A DNA stretch of 64,000 nucleotides from Ichthyophonus hoferi (taxonomy: Eukaryota > Opisthokonta > Ichthyosporea > Ichthyophonida > Ichthyophonidae). Below, piece by piece: positions 36,601-47,902 of this stretch (positions within the stretch are counted from its first letter, which is position 1; each line of letters starts with the position of its first letter). The notes beneath the pieces are model-generated. The model was not told the DNA's origin. It searched no databases and was given only the letters and a program-made list of their open reading frames with translations. The stretch spans positions 267,312-331,311 of the forward strand of contig NAOQ01000015.1 in NCBI GenBank assembly GCA_002751075.1. The letters run 5' to 3'. The position numbers and the translations under genes were made by a program.

Positions 36601-37470
36601 TCATCTACCGTTAGGCTATTATCAATAGGAATAACTAAGGCCTCTGCCTTGGCATCAACATCACCAACATCTACTCCACCCTCGTGGTAAAAGAGAATGG
36701 TGTTACCCTCACGGCCACCATAAATAGAAACATAGTACTCGTCCTCCTGCTGGTGGGCCACAAAGGGCTCTATGATAAAGGTCTTAAGAAGTCCCTCACA
36801 GGCTCCAATCTATATTACAAGAACAGGGGTCAATATTTATCTGCACTAATGTAGCTTCATATTTTCTGTAACCAATATACCAATATATTTAGATACATGC
36901 CATGCATATACTACAGTACACTCAGACAATATTTGTGAGATAAACAAGGAGAAGCAAGGTTACACAATATCATCACAAGCAAACAAAAAAATATAGCTAA
37001 TTCTTACATTTTTTAATCTTTACTTTAAGTTAAAAAAAAAACATTCAATACTACTGTACAATATACTCACTATTTGTTTTCTTATAAATACATGACATCT
37101 GCCCATACGAGAATACTGATGTCATTACAAATATCAAACTTGATAGTTCTCAGCAAAAAGAACCAACTCATTGATGTACACTCACTTTAATGGGCTTTCC
37201 CATACGTTCATTGATCCAGTTCAGACAACCCTCATAATCCGTATTAACCTTAACCAAACCCAATTTACCACGACGCTTGATCAACTGATCTGGTTTGGCT
37301 ACCAGCTTTTCAGTGAGAAGCCAAGGGTGTTCTTTAGGTAAGGCAACAACATCAGTGTCTTTAGTAATCTGGACCGCGCGGAAGGGGGCAGTGTGGGTGG
37401 TCCCATATTCCTCAATAAACCTCCCAATTATTCCCTTCCCATCAACTTCTCTAACAGCCTTAGCAGACAT
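30622..37470 (-). CDS. ACLY: ATP-citrate synthase (ATP-citrate lyase)
   Basis: This cytosolic enzyme makes acetyl-CoA and oxaloacetate from citrate, CoA and ATP, feeding lipid synthesis and acetylation. Eight coding exons on the minus strand fit in frame: 37,470-37,186; 36,809-36,279; 35,361-34,879; 34,218-33,751; 33,530-33,153; 32,656-32,414; 31,976-31,131; 30,687-30,622. They give 1,099 residues, against 1,101 in human. The start MSAKAVREV matches human MSAKAI; an upstream in-frame Met was rejected. The ATP-grasp and succinyl-CoA-synthetase-like parts include [19 protein letters not shown] and YLEINPLVV. The phosphohistidine is H757 in [10 protein letters not shown] (human H760). Exon 7 holds the citrate-synthase-like, CoA-binding part ([32 protein letters not shown]). 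The tail is [14 protein letters not shown]. All seven introns are phase 0. The linker near residues 430-460 is divergent and lacks the mammalian RTASFS phosphorylation site. Confidence 0.97.
32828..32849. repeat. TA microsatellite in ACLY intron 5
   Basis: A run of alternating T and A, about ten dinucleotides, lies in the intron between ACLY coding exons 5 and 6. Confidence 0.7.
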
Positions 37471-39364
37471 ATTTAAATTTCCCTGTCTGCCCTCTAATAA
37501 AACTTGACATAGAAGACCAAAAATAAACAAAGAAATACAGACAACTATGTGATTGATGTTCGCTATTAATACAATAGTGAGCACGCCACCTTGAGAAAAA
37601 TGCCTGATTAAAATATGCCATCACCAGTAAAGTGATCTTACACCAATCATATGGTCTATATAGTTTATTAGCCCCACAAAATTTACTCTTTTGATTGTAC
37701 ATACATAATTATATGTTCTCCTACACATAACTCATGGATTGGGCAAAAATATTAAACTTTTCAGAATTTCAACTGCATTTTGGACAGTTACAAATTGATA
37801 AGAGGTCACAACCATTAAGTTATGCTTTCTTCCAAAATTAATTGGAAGTTACTTGCAAATTTATTATAAAAATACTTTTTATTGGTATGATGCTCTATTT
37901 ACTCGCAAACAAACATTGAGATTTAGTTACCAATTAATTGCTATTTTCACCTGTGCAAATAGAACTCAAAGAACTCAATGATTAGTTTAAGTTTCCAAAT
38001 AAGCGGTTGAAACGTTCTAGCACTTTAAAGATAAAATTAAACTGTCAGCCAATGGCGCAACCATGCAATCTTATTAATTTCATGCTACCAATCAACACCT
38101 TAATAATATTTCAGTACATCTAAATAATGAGCCTTATATTTCTAACATATATGGAAGTTATTATTTCAAACATAGTGTTATAAAATATTTAACTCAGTAA
38201 TTCTGTTTTTTAAAAAATATTATATTCATATATTCACTTTTTTTTTTTAAAAAAAAATAGATATTTTTTTTTCTACAAGACATTTTTTCTTTTTTTTATG
38301 CTCTGACATCATCCCATTGTATATTCAACAAATAGCTACGCTATAGTATGTGATATATGGATTGGTTAATAATATCAATATTTCTTGTCGTGCAATGTGT
38401 TTGGGTTATTGGTACCACTCTGGGAAAAAAACGTCATAGATGTTTAGTACCCCAACCCCCAACACATGGTTACACATCTAATAATAATAAAATAATATAA
38501 TACCTTTAATAATTAATACAAAAATAATAAATATGCTTTGTTTATTGTTTTGTATTATTTTATAATTATGCATGACCAAAATGTAATTATGAAATGTATG
38601 GTGGTAGATCAGTAATCAGATATTTTTTTATGCCAATCAATTAAATAATCTGATCATGAACATTGATTACCGATCGGGGATAGAGTGTATAAATATATAA
38701 ACACGATTGTTTTAGACATAACATAGCATTATCCAATAACATATCAAGACCTTTAGTCCCAATTATCATTGGCTAAGAGATAACAATAACTATGTGAAGA
38801 TGATTTTATTACTACTTACTTAATTATACCTAATTAGGTCAACAATGCAAACGCCATTGTTGCTCTTACGGTATGTCTAATATGCTAATAATCCAAGTAT
38901 GTATTATCACAAACGCTGAATACTTAATATATTCTATGCTACAATAGTTTTAGTGTGTAACGTACTATTTTTTGTATATATTTAGGTAGGTACACTCATA
39001 ACATTAGTAAAGTTAGAGTATATGCGTGTTTTTATTTATGCATATTAATGTATTAGTGTTAACAAAGATGGTGATGAGATCCTTTCCCTAGGCGTTATGC
39101 TATGTTGTGTGTCAGGAATCGTGAGATAAATAATTACAACTGAAAAATATCATTACATTACACAGGTGCACAACTCTCCCCACTCTCCTCCCCCCACCTA
39201 CCGCACTCCTGCTTACACAAAGAGAATACAGTGTCATACATCTTTGACACTTTGATCTCACTACATTATATACTACATTTTATACTACGAGAAGCTGTGT
39301 GAACTGTATCGGTGGGCTCATGTGTAACAACATTGCCCGTGAACCCACTCTGGATTATTAAATA
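37471..39364. promoter_or_regulatory. Divergent intergenic region, ACLY / BTB-F-box gene
   Basis: ACLY (minus) and the BTB-F-box-LRR gene (plus) start head to head with 1.9 kb between start codons, so both promoters must lie here. Poly-T/A tracts occur near 38,237-38,300. CCAAT/ATTGG pentamers occur, for example near 38,048, 38,362 and 38,731. I find no protein-coding exon, and no TATA box stands out against the AT-rich background. Confidence 0.5.
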
Positions 39365-42300
39365 ATGACACACAGGTTGCCTGGCAGCCATGCTCTTGCA
39401 CTAATGGCTACCAACGATGAAAACAACCCCCTTGTACCCTCCCTCAAGAGGAGGAGAGGGCAAGAAGGTACCTGTGAGAGAATATTATTGAACGTGGGAG
39501 GGACTAGGTTTGAAACCCTGAGACGTACCCTACAGCGTTACCCTACGTCACCCCTTGCTAGTGAGTCATAACCCCTTTGGGAATTCTATGCTTATATATA
39601 TATATATATATATGTATCTATCTCTACAAAGATATAAAGGCACAAGAGTATATGATAGGTTTGAGTTCTTGATACGTTTTATGTACACCACGTCTTTATC
39701 TTGTGCATATGAATATATATATATATATATATATATACATTGATGTGCGTAATATATAGTTATGGTAGGACAATTAAAATAGATTATGCTGATAGTGAGA
39801 ATACAAGTCAATCTACCTCTATAACCTTCCTCTATATATTGCTGTATACACAGGCACTTAGGTATATACACTACGTTCCGACAGATAGAGCTAGAGAGAG
39901 ATATAGGGTGAATATATAAATTATTGAGAGGGATAACATAGGGTAGGTGGAGAGATACAAGGCTGCATGATTGCCACTATCTAGAGATATAGATACGTAC
40001 ATGTACATGCAAACGCACACACATGTTAACATACACATACAAAAAATAACTTATGTGTGTTTTTAAGTATGACTAGAGCTATGCAGGCTATATTTCTTCT
40101 ATGACAACCTAATTACGACTAAAATACATCTATTTATTGTTCACCATATATAGTATCATAAGCCAGTGTAATGCTCCATACACCCTTTGAGGCCACATCT
40201 ACCGTCTATGTACAATATTTGAAACAGTTTTTCACCAGATATAGCTTTCTCATACCACTTATTTGCATTCATACACCAAGACTACACAGCCATATTCATA
40301 TATTTCTACATACATGCATGCATGCAGGCATACATATAGTTTTCTTCTATAGTCTTTTATTCTCATGGGGTATTTCTTTGCATATTCACCTGTTCCCTGT
40401 TATGTCATTGGTGTTGTCATAGAGACCTTACGACCTTACCAATGATCATAATAGAATAAAAATATTAAATTTGAATTTGTAGCACGATAAATATTACATG
40501 AATAAAGGTTAGATGGGTGAAAGGGAAAAAGAGAAAAGTGGTGTATTGCGTCACAGTGATGTTGTAGAAAGAATAGGTATGTGCATGTGTTGGAAGCTAG
40601 TATGTTGGAATTGTATTGGTTGGAGTTTATTATACTTTATTTACTTTATTGTAAGTTTATGTCATGTCTTACAATAGTTGTATTTTTCTACAAGTTTTAT
40701 ATTTTTATATATTTTAAGTTGTCAATCTATTGATACGATACAGTATATCGATAATCACGTGACTGCCATAGATCTATACCTATATCTCTATCTATACATC
40801 TATCGATATCTATAGATATTCATAACATGGCTAATTACCCAGATCAGTATTTTTAAAATAAATTTTAATAACCAATCAATCACCAATCAATCAGCTATCG
40901 GTTGTAGCACCAACGAAGAAGCCTTTATAGACCGAAATCCAAGACCCTTTGAGGTGGTGTTAGACTTCCTACGAACAGGCAAGGTGAGTTAACACTAAAA
41001 CTGTCTGTCATTGACAATATATCATTTATATAAACATTTTAAAATATTATTGCTTGCATATGATTGGTCCATAAAAGATTATTCCCTACAAAGCATGAGT
41101 GCATCTAACATGATAATCATGACTTGGATATGATAATACTGCAACATGTAGGACATATTATTCAGTCTTAACCAATCACTACTGGATTTGGATCGACTAA
41201 TTACCTGCGCTTTTTATAAACCAGTGCTTGCGTTCTTTTATCGACATTAAACTTGCCGTTCTGAAATTTCTTTTTTAAACTGGTCATCCTATTTGCGATA
41301 GGGCTTGAATCTAACTAATGGGTATGACATATAGTTTAACTAGCCAATGGTACTATAGATGCCTAGTACACACAGGAACGATCTGCTGGTACAAGAGGAG
41401 TTAAAACACTGGGGACTGACTGATTATCTTAGTGATACACTGCCCAATAACATTTTGATGTTAATATTTCGATATCTTCCTCTTTCTTTCCGCGTGGAAG
41501 TATTAGCACAGGTGGGTATATCTGCATATGTGTGTATATGTATATGTGTATGTGTACGTGTATGTATATACGTATATGTGTGTATGTTATATATATGTAT
41601 ATATGTGTATGTGGATGTATTGTGTTTGTGTGGCTGTGGAATTAAGTGTATGCACTGGTTTGTATGTGTATTTTCTTACTATTATACTATACTATTGCCA
41701 TGATAATATCACAATTATACTATCACATTAATACTATCACACTCATACTATCACAATAATACTATCACATTATTACTATCACATTTATATTATCACATTA
41801 ATATTATCACACTAATACTATCACATTAATACTATCCCATCAACACTACCTACAATACCAGCAGCCATATTAATCTTATGGGAGTATAGAAGGCACCAGC
41901 CTAAGATTAATATTAGCTATTAGTTTTTTATACACACGTATGCATTGATGTGTATATTCATATGCCGATTCTATTGGCCCACATATCTGTGGATCTCTGT
42001 ATATAGAGCAATGTTTACGTAAGAATGTTATGGCGCCCACACTTGTACATATATATAGATGAAGTAGTGTATATACATGCATGATAGTATATATGTACAC
42101 GTATCTTATGACATGAATAACCACATGATATCTGACCAATACCTGTCAGGTATGTCGTCAGTGGAGGGCGGTGGTGTTCCAGGAGAAGCCTGATGTCCGA
42201 GTGCGATGTGCAATTATAGGCTCTTTAGGGGAGGCCCCTGAGGCTTCAGATGTGAGTATGGGCAGCCAATGATTGTAGGGGACATACATGCTATTATTAT

Positions 42301-45300
42301 AACTACCAATACTTGTGCCCCTTTATTAAATATTGACCTATCACACTCACATACTATACTTATATCTTTATATCCTTATATTCTTCCCATCTTATTATAG
42401 TAACATATATACATAGGTACAACACACACACACATACATACATTTATATATATGTGAAGTGCATATATGCAGATATGGTAGTATGTATGTATGTATACGT
42501 GCCGTATGGCAACATATATATATATATGTAGCAGTATGAATACATGTATAATAGTCTGCATGTAAACGTGTCTTATACCAACCAATGGGTGGGTGTTCAC
42601 AGAACCAAGCAGGCCAATCATCGTCGATTGAATTGTCCATAGAGAAGCCATTACCAAGACGTCATACTATGGAAATAGAAGTGACTGGGCCAGACTCCCA
42701 ACTACCCTTATTTAGTAATCATCACTTGATGACACGCATGCTACATAATTATCTGAACAGATATGCGGCACATATGCCGGAAAACCTCTCCGTATACTTC
42801 ACTCTTAATGTACGGAGTAGGCACTTTGTGATTTATTTAGTTATATATATATATCGATATATTTATCTATATCTACCTTATGTTATATATCTGCTCTAGT
42901 ATACATTCATACGTGCACACATGCATTCCAATATATACATACGTTCATTTACCGATGCCCACACGAGGACCTACAATCACACCCACACAAAATCCTTCTT
43001 GTTATCTTTGGTGTCTATGCTGTATATACCATATCCTATACATGACTTTCTTTGTCTTCCCATCCCTCATAGATGATATAATACAATGGTACATGTAGGT
43101 AGGATATGTAGTAGTATTATATAATATAGGTAGGATAGTAGAGTAATATTATATAGTTGATGTAGGGCAGTATAATAATATTATATAGTATGGATAGGGT
43201 AGTAAGATAGTATGATAATATAATAATATATATGCTTTCATTATTATCCTGTTGCTGTTTCCAATCTCTTTCATGATCAGGGTCTACACATGCATCACTA
43301 TTCCCTTAAATGGAATAATTCTCTTAATTGCGCCAATCAGTTTTCCCTATCTACTATCATATAGGGCATTGAAAGGTCATAGTTAGAGCTAGTGAGTTAA
43401 TACAATGGTATTTGTCGGATATTTGTGAAATTTTGTATCAAAATTGTTATTTCTACAAATTCCAAAAAATTACACGGTGCCAACCAGCCATTTGCACAAT
43501 ACATTTTTGTATTTGATAGAAACACGTGTTTACCTACACCGACCCATATATGGTCATCTATATTTGCTTCATAGTGATGTCACATTCTTGTCATGGTATT
43601 TACTGTTTTATGCCTCCTGCCTACGACTATATAGACCATACCCATTCATTCACACATTCTTAATACATGCATACATACATACATACATACATACATACAT
43701 ACATACCTATACACATACGTGCATGCAGGCCCCATCCTGCCATGTAACTTCGCTATCCATTCGTAATTGCTCTCTGAGCGAGGATTCACTGGCTCCCATT
43801 GCTCAATTATCACACTTAAGATTCCTGACCTTGTCAAATTGCCCGGGGGCCACACCTAAATTAATGAACAGCCTAAACCAATTGGAGAATATGATGGGAT
43901 TAGATCTAGATGAATGCCCTTATCTTACTGGTGATAAGGATGTCGTACCGTCATTTGACTATCTGCTTAGGGCCAAGGACCTTAAAAGTTTCTCATGGAG
44001 GGATGGTAGAGAGGTGAGCAATACATAATGGTATAGTACAGTATAGTATAGTATAATATAGTATTAGGAATAGGCATTGGCGTTGATAATGATGATAATA
44101 ATAGTAATAGTAGTAATACTAATACCACTACCAATACTAACACTAGTAACATAGGACCCTGTTATCAAGGGGACTATCATTATTTATTTTCCACATTTCC
44201 ACATACATGCTCCCGTAGTAATACCCCCTATAGCATACTATATTATGCTATATCATACTGGATGGTACTAATCCTATTGTTGACTCTGTTCCTGCAGCTA
44301 CCTCTATGCACCTTCTCCTCCCCCCTTCTATATATACATACATACATAGTCTACCTAAACCTTATACCTCTGTCTCTTTCTGTCTTCCTCCTCGCCACAA
44401 TAGCACACCAGACTACTCTTAGTTATGTGGTGTAGTAGATATATAATGAACTTATTCACTAACAACCAATCTTCTGCCAGGATTCATCTATTGTGGGACC
44501 TTTATTACGGACTATAGGTACCTTACACAATCTTCGTAAGCTGTATTTGGACGTCTCGCTGTCCCTCAGCAGTGATGATGAGAGCATTGGTGCCCTCCGA
44601 GGTCTCACCTCATTGGAAGATCTGGAATTAGATACCGAGGAATTTGATTCGGCCTTGGAATTTTTGACGGTTGTTAGGGACATGAAGCAATTGAGACGGT
44701 TACAGTGTGACTTCTTCTGGTAAGCAGAGGTTGCTCTGGCACTTATATTGATATACTTGTATTTATTTATACACATATATACATACCTGTATGCATACCT
44801 ACAGACATACATACACACCCATCTATTTGCACAGTTCTTTCTCTTGGTTCTTATTGGTAATATATCACTGTCACGTTATACCGTACATATAATCTAATGT
44901 GTAATCCATGATTTCACCACCAAGATCTGACCAATCAAATTACACCATCTCTGTCTATTTATTTCTCTTTTTTCCATTATTCTTACCCAATCAGTGATCG
45001 TGACCCTGATATTGAAGAGATGCTACTGGATACCCTTAGTGAACTGACCAATCTAGTGCGAGTAGGCACTATGCATAACGTCACTAAGCACTTCTGGGCC
45101 AAGTTCCCCACCTTACCCCACCTTAAGGTGAGAGGGACGGGTATAGAGTGGATGTTATGTTACGTTATATTATATTTATTGTATCCTATTATACCCTATA
45201 ATATCTTATCAAGTAGCCATAACGTCCATGTGACCCCCCCCCCCACCCCTCACATAATCAAATTTCCATGTCTTTGTACACGATTTCCATAGGAAATCCT

Positions 45301-46261
45301 ACGTTTTTCTGTGCAAGCAATCTCCCAACTATGAGTGTCTATTGTTTTTTTTTTTTCCCTTTTAGTATATTTATGCGATTGGGTTATATAATATACACAG
45401 AAGGGTCGGAGAGCCATCCTTGGCTACGCCATTTTATAGCCAGCGACTAATATACAAGGATATATATATCATGCAGGTGCTAGCGGCATACATATACAGC
45501 CCTACCAAGCATGAGCTTCAGACATTGACCAATAAGTGCACCCGATTGCCTAAATTGGAAAGTCTGCGCATTGTATTGGAGGATTGTCATAAAGTTGAAG
45601 ATCCGGTTCAGAAGGTCAGTGGCTTTTTGGTTCATGGTATTGCATGCCTTTATATGATTGAGTGGTACATATAATATATATATATGGCTATTTTAAAGTA
45701 CTAATACTATATAGTTCTGTATAGTAGTTTGTTATGGTAGTGATGTCTTATACACAGGTTTAACTTTGTGATATGTGCTATACCTTGCCTTATTCCATTG
45801 CTTCCTTTCCACGCTATTGGTCACCAATATTTTAAAATTTAAATAGTTATTGTGAATGGCTCCTGTGCCCACACACAGTCACACCAATACAACCATGCAC
45901 AGGTATAATGTGTAGCATAATTAGCTGCATGGATAATATGTTTGGGTATGACATAATGGCTAGGGGGCAGTGCAACATGCTATTGGCCATATATCACAGG
46001 TTAACCTCTCCTCACTATATCCCTACACATATATACGTACACATGCACATACAGGTGACTGGAGCAGTTCTGCTCTCTACCTTTAGCCTACTGGCCTTCC
46101 TTCGACGTATTGATCTAACGGGTTATCATATCTGTAGTGATATGCAGCAATGTGGGAGAGAGAATATCAAGGCGAACCTTATCAAAGCCTTACCTGCCAC
46201 CATTCTTACCAACTGTGGGTCCTGCACTAACTGTCTGTTTCCCGATGATGATGATTTATAG
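39365..46261 (+). CDS. BTB(T1)-F-box-LRR protein
   Basis: This is a predicted ubiquitin-ligase substrate adaptor of a type I do not recognise. Ten coding exons fit in frame: 39,365-39,560; 40,895-40,983; 41,359-41,511; 42,150-42,251; 42,603-42,809; 43,729-44,013; 44,481-44,719; 44,995-45,127; 45,477-45,614; 46,055-46,261 (582 residues). Residues 38-118 form a KCTD/potassium-channel-type BTB domain (ILLNVGGTRFETLRRTL, AFIDRNPRPFEVVLDFLRTG, EELKHWGL). An F-box follows at about 119-160 (LPNNILMLIFRYLPL, VCRQWRAVV). Leucine-rich repeats fill about 250-560 (VTSLSIRNCSLSED, LRFLTLSNCPGA, LRKLYLDVSLSLS, LESLRIVLEDC). The tail is acidic (FPDDDDL). The BTB end and F-box start share exon 3, so the fusion is not a false join of two genes. 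BTB domains of this type often bind CUL3; F-boxes bind SKP1-CUL1. Met14 (39,404) is an alternative start. Confidence 0.88.
39593..39737. repeat. Two TA microsatellites in intron 1 of the BTB-F-box gene
   Basis: Alternating TA runs occupy roughly 39,593-39,613 and 39,712-39,737, just inside the first intron. They explain the short Ile-Tyr-rich open frames seen on both strands here. Confidence 0.8.
41703..41850 (+). repeat. 14-bp minisatellite in intron 3 of the BTB-F-box gene
   Basis: The unit ACTATCACATTAAT is repeated about ten times. The eight-base core ACTATCAC is nearly constant and the following six bases vary between units. Confidence 0.85.
43095..43230 (+). repeat. TA-rich degenerate repeat in intron 5 of the BTB-F-box gene
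   Basis: Blocks resembling GTAGTATTATATAATATAGG recur about three times at 45-50 bp spacing between roughly 43,095 and 43,230. It has no coding potential. Confidence 0.6.
43661..43707 (+). repeat. ACAT tetranucleotide microsatellite
   Basis: About ten tandem copies of ACAT lie immediately upstream of the exon 6 acceptor (exon starts 43,729) of the BTB-F-box gene. Confidence 0.85.
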
Positions 46262-46299
46262 TAGACAGGAGAAGCTATGCAAATATATATATATATACA

Positions 46300-46305
46300 A
46301 ATAAA
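46300..46305 (+). terminator. Poly(A) signal of the BTB-F-box gene
   Basis: A canonical AATAAA lies 39 bases after the TAG stop, implying a very short 3' UTR. Confidence 0.6.
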
Positions 46306-47896
46306 CTCGTGGGTCTGCAAGCATCTAATTGTACCCACATTCCAACCTTATGCTATTTATACCCACCAGTGGGCCTACACTGTATATTTATATGTAGAAG
46401 ATACAGACTAACACGTCTACATATTCTGGTTACTATGTGATTTCTCTTTCATTGGATAGAAGGTGTGCGGTGAAGACCATTGGTCCTTGGTCATGTTTAG
46501 ATTATAGTACTGGTGTTGTTTCGTTTATATCCTATTGGCTATCTATCATTGGTCAATAGATAGTCTTATATTGCTAGATTGGTTTAATATTAGATTAATC
46601 TGGCCAATAGAGGGTAGTTATTTAAACACAGAAGTATTGGTTTGATTTGTATTTATTAAATGATTTTTGGATTTTAAAATATCTTTTAGTTACCCCACAG
46701 TTACGATTGATAGGTATATATAGTTTTTATGGTTGGGCCAGGTCATTTGACGTCACTACCATAAGTAAACTCCATTGATTGGTTGGCTAGCTATACTATG
46801 GACCAATTGGCATCAGTATGTCTACAGTTGGGATAAATAAGGATATTATTATATACGGTATACACACAACATACACATGATAACTTGAAGACAAATTATT
46901 GGTGCTCACAAGGGGTTAATAAAGAGTTACGAAATATAGAGATGCTTAAGCAGCCAAATACATCTTTATTAGCTATTGTGAGTAGGTAGGACCGCTCTGA
47001 AAGGTAGTTATACTTTTAATGCTCTATTATGAGTAGCTATAAGGCTGATATAAGTTTATTATTAGAGATCACTCAGCCTATATACTGTCAGACAACATAA
47101 ATATGGCCCATTACACGGGTAATGACACTTATCCAACCAATAGGCTAGTCATGACACAAAGACACCAATTGTCAAAACAGTAAAATATATGATAAACATA
47201 CTCTGTCTTTATTTTAAACCATTACCCGACAATAAATATTTTAGACAGGCGACTACCGTGTAAATGAAACTAGAAGCTCCGTCTCAATCACACTGTGGCT
47301 AATTTATATCATTAAAGCCACATGTGATGTGTGAGACTGAATCTGATTAAACTGTATACCTAATATAATATGATATACAGGAGTTAATATCAATCTGAAT
47401 TATTACTATGTAGGCTTGATGTATAATTTCTCTTTTATTGTACAAGTTAGCTAAATAACACCTACTATTGATTAATGGCAAATAATAAATAAAGAGAGTA
47501 TATTTTATATTTATAATACAAATAAATACATAATCAAGGAATTGTTGTAACGTATTACACTATATAACCCTTGTCCATGACGACATCTCTTATATTCCAA
47601 CAAAGCATTCTGTGCCATATCAGTGGGTGCAGCCTCGTCCAATAGTCATAGGGGGCGTGCCCCACTCGATCAATGATCTAGCATGCTATTAATGGTATAA
47701 ACCATTGATTGGCGCATCTTCCCCTACCCTCCAGTGTTCTACTTCCTTTTATAGTTTATCCAATCATTTCCTAATGTCATTTTGCAGCATTTTCTTAATG
47801 ATAGGTGGATGCCAAACCAAGCACAAACCTCTATATCATATGGGATTACCCCAGCTTATGTATAGATATCCATATCTAGGAAATGAGCACCTGCTC
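46306..47896. other. Convergent intergenic region rich in CCAAT/ATTGG
   Basis: This lies between the 3' ends of the BTB-F-box gene and YIPF5. No coding exon is recognised. Between 46,451 and 46,811 I count ten CCAAT or ATTGG pentamers in about 360 bp. A perfect TGACGTCA palindrome sits at 46,748-46,755. Promoter-like motifs between two gene ends are unexpected and may mark an unrecognised transcript or an enhancer. Confidence 0.5.
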
Positions 47897-47902
47897 TTTA
47901 TT
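47897..47902 (-). terminator. AATAAA overlapping the YIPF5 stop codon
   Basis: On the minus strand the last A of the TAA stop is the first base of an AATAAA hexamer. If this poly(A) signal is used, the 3' UTR would be only a few dozen bases. It could equally be chance in AT-rich DNA. Confidence 0.35.

Noticed and set aside
37471-37584. Upstream in-frame Met extending ACLY
   Set aside because: The added residues are hydrophobic and unlike ACLY, whereas MSAKA at 37,470 matches the known N-terminus.
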